Part shown: positions 5,715-6,294 of the stretch, one piece after another
How positions within the stretch are numbered: position 1 is the first letter of the stretch
How the letters are laid out: the number at the start of each line of letters is the position of its first letter
Assembly: GCA_947175455.1 (NCBI GenBank)
Contig: CAMWMW010000116.1
Location: 1-6,294, forward strand
From: an uncultured Porphyromonadaceae bacterium
GTDB lineage: Bacteria > Bacteroidota > Bacteroidia > Bacteroidales > Muribaculaceae
Direction of reading: 5' to 3'
Length of the DNA stretch: 6,294 nucleotides
The notes under the pieces: model-generated
What the model was told of the DNA's origin: nothing
Databases searched by the model: none
Seen by the model: only the letters and a program-made list of their open reading frames with translations
Translations under genes and position numbers: made by a program

Positions 5715-6215
5715 TTAATACCAAGCCGGTTCAAGAAGCTCGTTTCTGAAATCCGATTCATCGACCATACCGGTTATACGGTTGCCCTCAATTCCGTCCG
5801 CATCAAGAAAGACAAACGTAGGAACCGCCTGAACCTGATATTTTTCAGCAAGTTCCGGATTTGCATCTATGTCAATCGTGATGAAATTGTATTCATCCCT
5901 GAAGTTTTTCGCAAGACGGTGAAAAACAGGTTTCATTCTCTGACACGGACCGCACCAGCTCGCGGTGAAATCCACAATACTCGGCTTGCCATTGCTGACA
6001 AGATGATCGAGGATCACTTCATCTGCATCACCCGTGTCATTCGATTCTGCATTAGTGCCGGAGGAGCCTATGTTTTCTTCCGTGCCATCGCTCACCTCCG
6101 ACACGGAAGTCCTTACATCCTGCAGCTCGTCAGGATTACGGTAGCTTTTGTTTCTGCCGCATCCGGCAAGGATACAGATCGTCACTGCAAGACAGATAAT
6201 TTTGCAATATTTCAT
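5715..6215 (-). CDS. Thioredoxin-fold lipoprotein
   Basis: A 166-aa envelope lipoprotein with a thioredoxin domain, predicted to carry out thiol-disulfide exchange in the periplasm. The signal peptide ends in the lipobox LAGC, so C19 is lipidated. Residues 20-64 are a Ser/Asn/Glu/Asp-rich flexible linker that would hold the domain away from the membrane. The thioredoxin domain covers about 65-163. It has SIVDFTASWCGPCQRMKP with redox cysteines C88 and C91, ITIDIDANPELAEKY, and the cis-proline P132 in AVPTFVF. The WCGPC motif is that of reducing thioredoxins. Residues after C19 (GRNKS) lack the acidic cluster of known Bacteroidetes surface-export signals, so the protein probably faces the periplasm. 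The ATG is the only start giving a proper signal peptide. The next gene on the same strand starts 205 bp further on, beyond the inverted repeat, so the two are probably separate units. The 79 nt upstream are AT-rich with no clear promoter. Confidence 0.92.
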   Translation of the reverse strand: MKYCKIICLAVTICILAGCGRNKSYRNPDELQDVRTSVSEVSDGTEENIGSSGTNAESNDTGDADEVILDHLVSNGKPSIVDFTASWCGPCQRMKPVFHRLAKNFRDEYNFITIDIDANPELAEKYQVQAVPTFVFLDADGIEGNRITGMVDESDFRNELLEPAWY

Positions 6216-6294
6216 TTGATGATAATTATTCTTTGAAATTGTAAGAAACTGTTTAAATTTAATTCGAAATTTTTTATATAGTGAATCTTGTGGC

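Noticed and set aside
5703..6236. Open frame of 177 codons on the + strand opposite the thioredoxin-like gene
   Set aside because: The opposite strand encodes a protein with a lipobox, WCGPC and cis-proline. The + strand translation shows no coherent domain and is a shadow frame.
6216..6294. Possible -7 element (TAAATTTA on the - strand) before the thioredoxin-like gene
   Set aside because: It has one mismatch, no -33 TTTG at 19-21 nt, and the region is AT-rich enough to give such matches by chance.

Overview
The window looks like chromosomal DNA from a gut-type Bacteroidales bacterium, possibly Muribaculaceae (family placement is a guess). The evidence is a Bacteroidetes-type promoter (TTTG, 19-nt spacer, TAnnTTTG) before mdh, start codons without Shine-Dalgarno sequences, a Spi-type (C10 protease propeptide) domain, a DcaP-like porin of the Bacteroidetes kind, and a Bacteroides-like malate dehydrogenase. 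There are six protein genes and no RNA gene, CRISPR array or intact insertion sequence.

Layout: the left third is on the + strand. A DcaP-like outer-membrane porin (41-1387) is followed by a 196-bp gap holding three short TTTTCGA-type repeats, the mdh promoter and a perfect leader hairpin. Next comes mdh (1584-2513). A perfect 28-bp-stem terminator (2521-2579) sits between mdh and genes converging from the other strand, and should work in both directions. The rest is on the - strand. An MFSD1-like transporter (5509 down to 3794), a secreted Spi-domain protein without any peptidase domain (3785-2853) and a three-helix small membrane protein (2856-2584) are packed with an 8-nt gap and an ATGA overlap, so they are probably one operon. 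Upstream of the operon lies a 182-bp imperfect inverted repeat that resembles a MITE. Beyond it is a thioredoxin-fold lipoprotein (6215-5715), also on the - strand.

How the genes work together: mdh is central carbon metabolism, and the porin and thioredoxin lipoprotein are independent envelope functions. The most interesting unit is the three-gene operon. Its transporter keeps the signature of the MFSD1 family, whose animal member exports dipeptides from lysosomes, and it is paired with a secreted protein built on a protease-inhibitor fold. That suggests, without proving, a role in peptide handling or protease control at the cell envelope. An eight-G run in the Spi-domain gene is a possible slippage site that could switch the gene.
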